This document shows, piece by piece, positions 61,767-64,000 of a stretch of 64,000 nucleotides of DNA. The notes beneath the pieces are model-generated. The model was not told the origin of the DNA and did no database searches. It saw only the letters and a program-made list of their open reading frames with translations. This stretch comes from Leptodactylus fallax (lineage: Eukaryota; Chordata; Amphibia; Anura; Leptodactylidae): positions 62,001-126,000 of the forward strand of contig CAMRHE010000359.1 of the NCBI GenBank assembly GCA_947044405.1, in the 5' to 3' direction. The position numbers and the translations under genes are program-made. The first letter of the stretch is position 1. Each line of letters opens with the position of its first letter.

Positions 61767-62375
61767 ACTCTTTATTGTTGTTGTTATTCCTTGCAGAGCT
61801 ACTAGAAGGCTCTTTCTCTCTCTATAGCTTCTGGCGCTCAGATCATACATTCTATATACTGTATACAACCTCTGTGAAAATTTCTCCTGCTCTCTTTCAA
61901 ACACTAGCGAGTGTCTGTTGTCTCTCGGCTGCCATGTACTTTCTATATCTCATACTTTTTATTATTCTGAAATTGAGCTATTTTTTTTTTTTAAGGCGTG
62001 TGAAATATGTTAGTGCTATATAAATAATAAATCATTATGTTACTTTATTTCTTAATATCTAGATGTATCTATTTGTATCAGTGAGTGACTTTATGTAACC
62101 TTGACAAGTAGCCGGACTGAGATCTGTTTTTCTACATAGCAATGCTGTCACAGATAGATCATGGAACAATTGTGGGTCATAGAGTCTTAAATATTGTGCT
62201 CCTGTCTAGTCTACCTTTGTGTTTCATCCAGTGAATCACTAGTTCTTAAGCCCTGAGTTACAGGCATGTGTGTGCAATGTCTACAAATGACCTCATTTTC
62301 CTATAGACATTGCTCAGTTTGTGCTTCATACTCTTAAGTTTTTTCATGCTCTGTATAAATATGAGAACCACAGTT

Positions 62376-62508
62376 AGACCTTATTCACACATCACAAAAC
62401 AGATGCAGAGCTTCCCATAATAACTTACCTCCGTGTAGTCACCTGGTTTTGGCTCACAATCCCTGAAGTAAATCACTGATGTGTGAATAAGGCTTTATGC
62501 GACTATTA
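62376..62508. mobile_element. Short MITE ('gaccttattcacacatca' ends)
   Basis: GACCTTATTCACACATCA at the left is mirrored by TGATGTGTGAATAAGGC at the right, about 130 bp apart. Non-coding. Confidence 0.65.
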
Positions 62509-63913
62509 GTCCATATACACATTATTTTTGTGGAATAATTTGAATTTTCGAAAGGACAACCAGGAGTGAATACCAAATAATATCTTACAAAATAAGGGTT
62601 TTTAGAACGCTAAGGCCTCACTCACACGCAATTGCTGATAAAAATACGGAGCCATACATTTCAATGGGCCAATACACAAAGCCGTAGATTTTGCAGCTGC
62701 GTGTCCAGGTCGTAGTAAAGAGCTGCAAAATATGGAGCAGGTCCTATACCTGTCTGTATTTGCAGCTCGGTCAATTCATTTTCAATGTATGGTTCAGCAA
62801 AAACCACAGATGACACACTGATACCAATTTCTGTGTCATCCATGCTGTTTTTACTGACCCGTACACTGCACAAGTGTGCATGAAGCCTGACTGCTAAACT
62901 AAAAGAAAAAAATGGTACAGTATCTACATATACAAGATGATTTTTTCAGAAGATGAAAGACCATATACTACAGAAAAGCTAGTATGGTCTCTTTTTTTCA
63001 AACCCTGAAAAAAAGATCTGGAGCTATTTTAATTCATTAGAAAGCACTAAGGCTACATGGCGATTTTGGCCACAACTCCATGCAACCAAAGATCGCCTTA
63101 CTAGTGTAAGTGAAAGAGCTCGCATTGTGACCGAGATGATGATGCAACCACGACTTCTTGTCACAAAAAAGTCCTGTCGTGTTTTATTAGTAAAGGAGTC
63201 ACAGGGCGACACGGTGATCTGGAGTTTCAGGAGGTGTGACCAAAATCACAGTGTAGCCCCAGCCTAATAACTGACAGAGATCCTATAGTACAGTGACCCC
63301 CTTTCAGATAAGACTTTTGCACAACTGTACTTAATGGGAATCTATCATTGCTAAAATCACTTTTTAAATAAGCATATCTTCAAATAGCTTTTATAAAGGC
63401 TATTCCAGGCATACTTCTTTTTATTTTTTTCTTTCAGCCATCTTTTACTAAATCTGGTTTTCTTCATATGCAAATCATCTTCACAGAGCACAGAGGGCAT
63501 TATCCCTGTGCTCTGAGCACAGCCGCGTCCTCAGGAGTTTAACGCCTCCACCTCCATTCAGAAATGCTTCCTTCCAAAATGCTACTTCAACTACCTGCCT
63601 CAAGAGCAGCTAGTGACATTGGTGCGATCCAAATATTGCGCATGTCATGTGCGACATCTTTATTCTCTTCTTGAACGAGCGAGATGCAAGAAGAGAATAA
63701 GGATTCCAAGGTTCACATGGAGTACTTTGCAGGCAGATTTTTGAAGCAGAACCGGCCGCTTTCTTTTTTCCATTACAGCGTTCATGGTATGTGATAAATA
63801 CCTTTTTATATTATGATAGTTCAGACATTTTTGGACGTCGCCATACCTAATATGTTTTTTTGTTTGTTTATTTGTTATTATTTGTGTAATGGGGAAAGGG
63901 GCGATTTGACTTA
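62509..63913. other. Intergenic; scattered repeat DNA
   Basis: At 62,609-62,890 a repeat ('ctcacacgcaattgctgata', 'tttcaatgggcc', 'gctgcgtgtccaggtc') resembles 15,222-15,480. At 63,040-63,260 an 'aaggctacatggcgattttg' segment is mirrored by 'aaaatcacagtgtagcccca'. At 63,337-63,640 a segment resembles part of the foldback at 26.7 kb ('aggctattcc', 'ctgtgctctgagcacag' palindrome). No gene. Confidence 0.5.
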
Positions 63914-64000
63914 GGCTAAGGCCACACATAGCAGAAGAGCGGCTTATATGTTGCGGATTTTGCTACTTTTTTGTTTGAGCCAAAGCTAGAGTGGATTAAG
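63914..64000. mobile_element. TTAA-type MITE, left part, runs off the window
   Basis: GGCTAAGGCCACACATAGCA at 63,914, preceded by CTTA. The interior 'gagccaaagctagagtggat' belongs to the short subtype. The right end would lie beyond 64,000. Confidence 0.65.

Overview
This window is vertebrate nuclear DNA, most likely from a frog. One conserved host gene, DDX41, is cut into 14 short coding exons by GT-AG introns. Everything around it is dense in Tc1/mariner transposons, TTAA-flanked foldback elements, L1 and L2/CR1 retroposons, and small palindromic repeats of the kind common in anuran genomes. No bacterial, organellar or viral gene organisation is visible. The frog assignment is an inference from the repeat landscape and from the near-mammalian sequence of DDX41.

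Region 1 (1-13,660) is the 3' four-fifths of DDX41 on the + strand. It encodes a DEAD-box RNA helicase with a C-terminal CCHC zinc knuckle. The visible exons run from the coiled/charged N-terminal region to the stop at 13,361 and give 522 residues in one continuous frame. The upstream exons (about 100 residues) lie outside the window. The introns hold a Tc1-type MITE, several foldback elements and L2 tails.

Region 2 (13,700-34,540) has no host gene that I can recognise. It holds an L2/CR1 reverse-transcriptase fragment, five Tc1/mariner-type copies of different ages, many TTAA-flanked foldback MITEs, a composite GT/AT/AC microsatellite and a C-rich minisatellite. One Tc1 copy, at 19,329-20,895, has an uninterrupted transposase and matching terminal repeats.

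Region 3 (34,657-41,452) is an essentially full-length L1 retrotransposon on the minus strand with a poly(A) tail and a 14-bp target-site duplication. ORF1 is intact. ORF2 carries one frameshift and one nonsense codon.

Region 4 (41,489-45,115) is a cluster of TTAA-type MITEs. One of them was split by a second copy of the same Tc1 family seen at 15.9-17.5 kb.

Region 5 (50,183-56,055) is a second, older L1 on the + strand with a 17-bp duplication. It sits inside a foldback repeat. Regions between and after (45.1-50.1 kb and 56.1-64 kb) contain only repeats, LINE tails and unassigned DNA.

There is no operon-like cooperation. DDX41 is the only host gene, and the rest is a layered record of transposition with datable nesting. 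The points most worth checking are the intact Tc1-like transposase (35 residues between its second and third catalytic acidic residues), the nearly intact L1, the multi-copy TTAA MITE family, and the nested insertions with empty-site paralogues in the same window.
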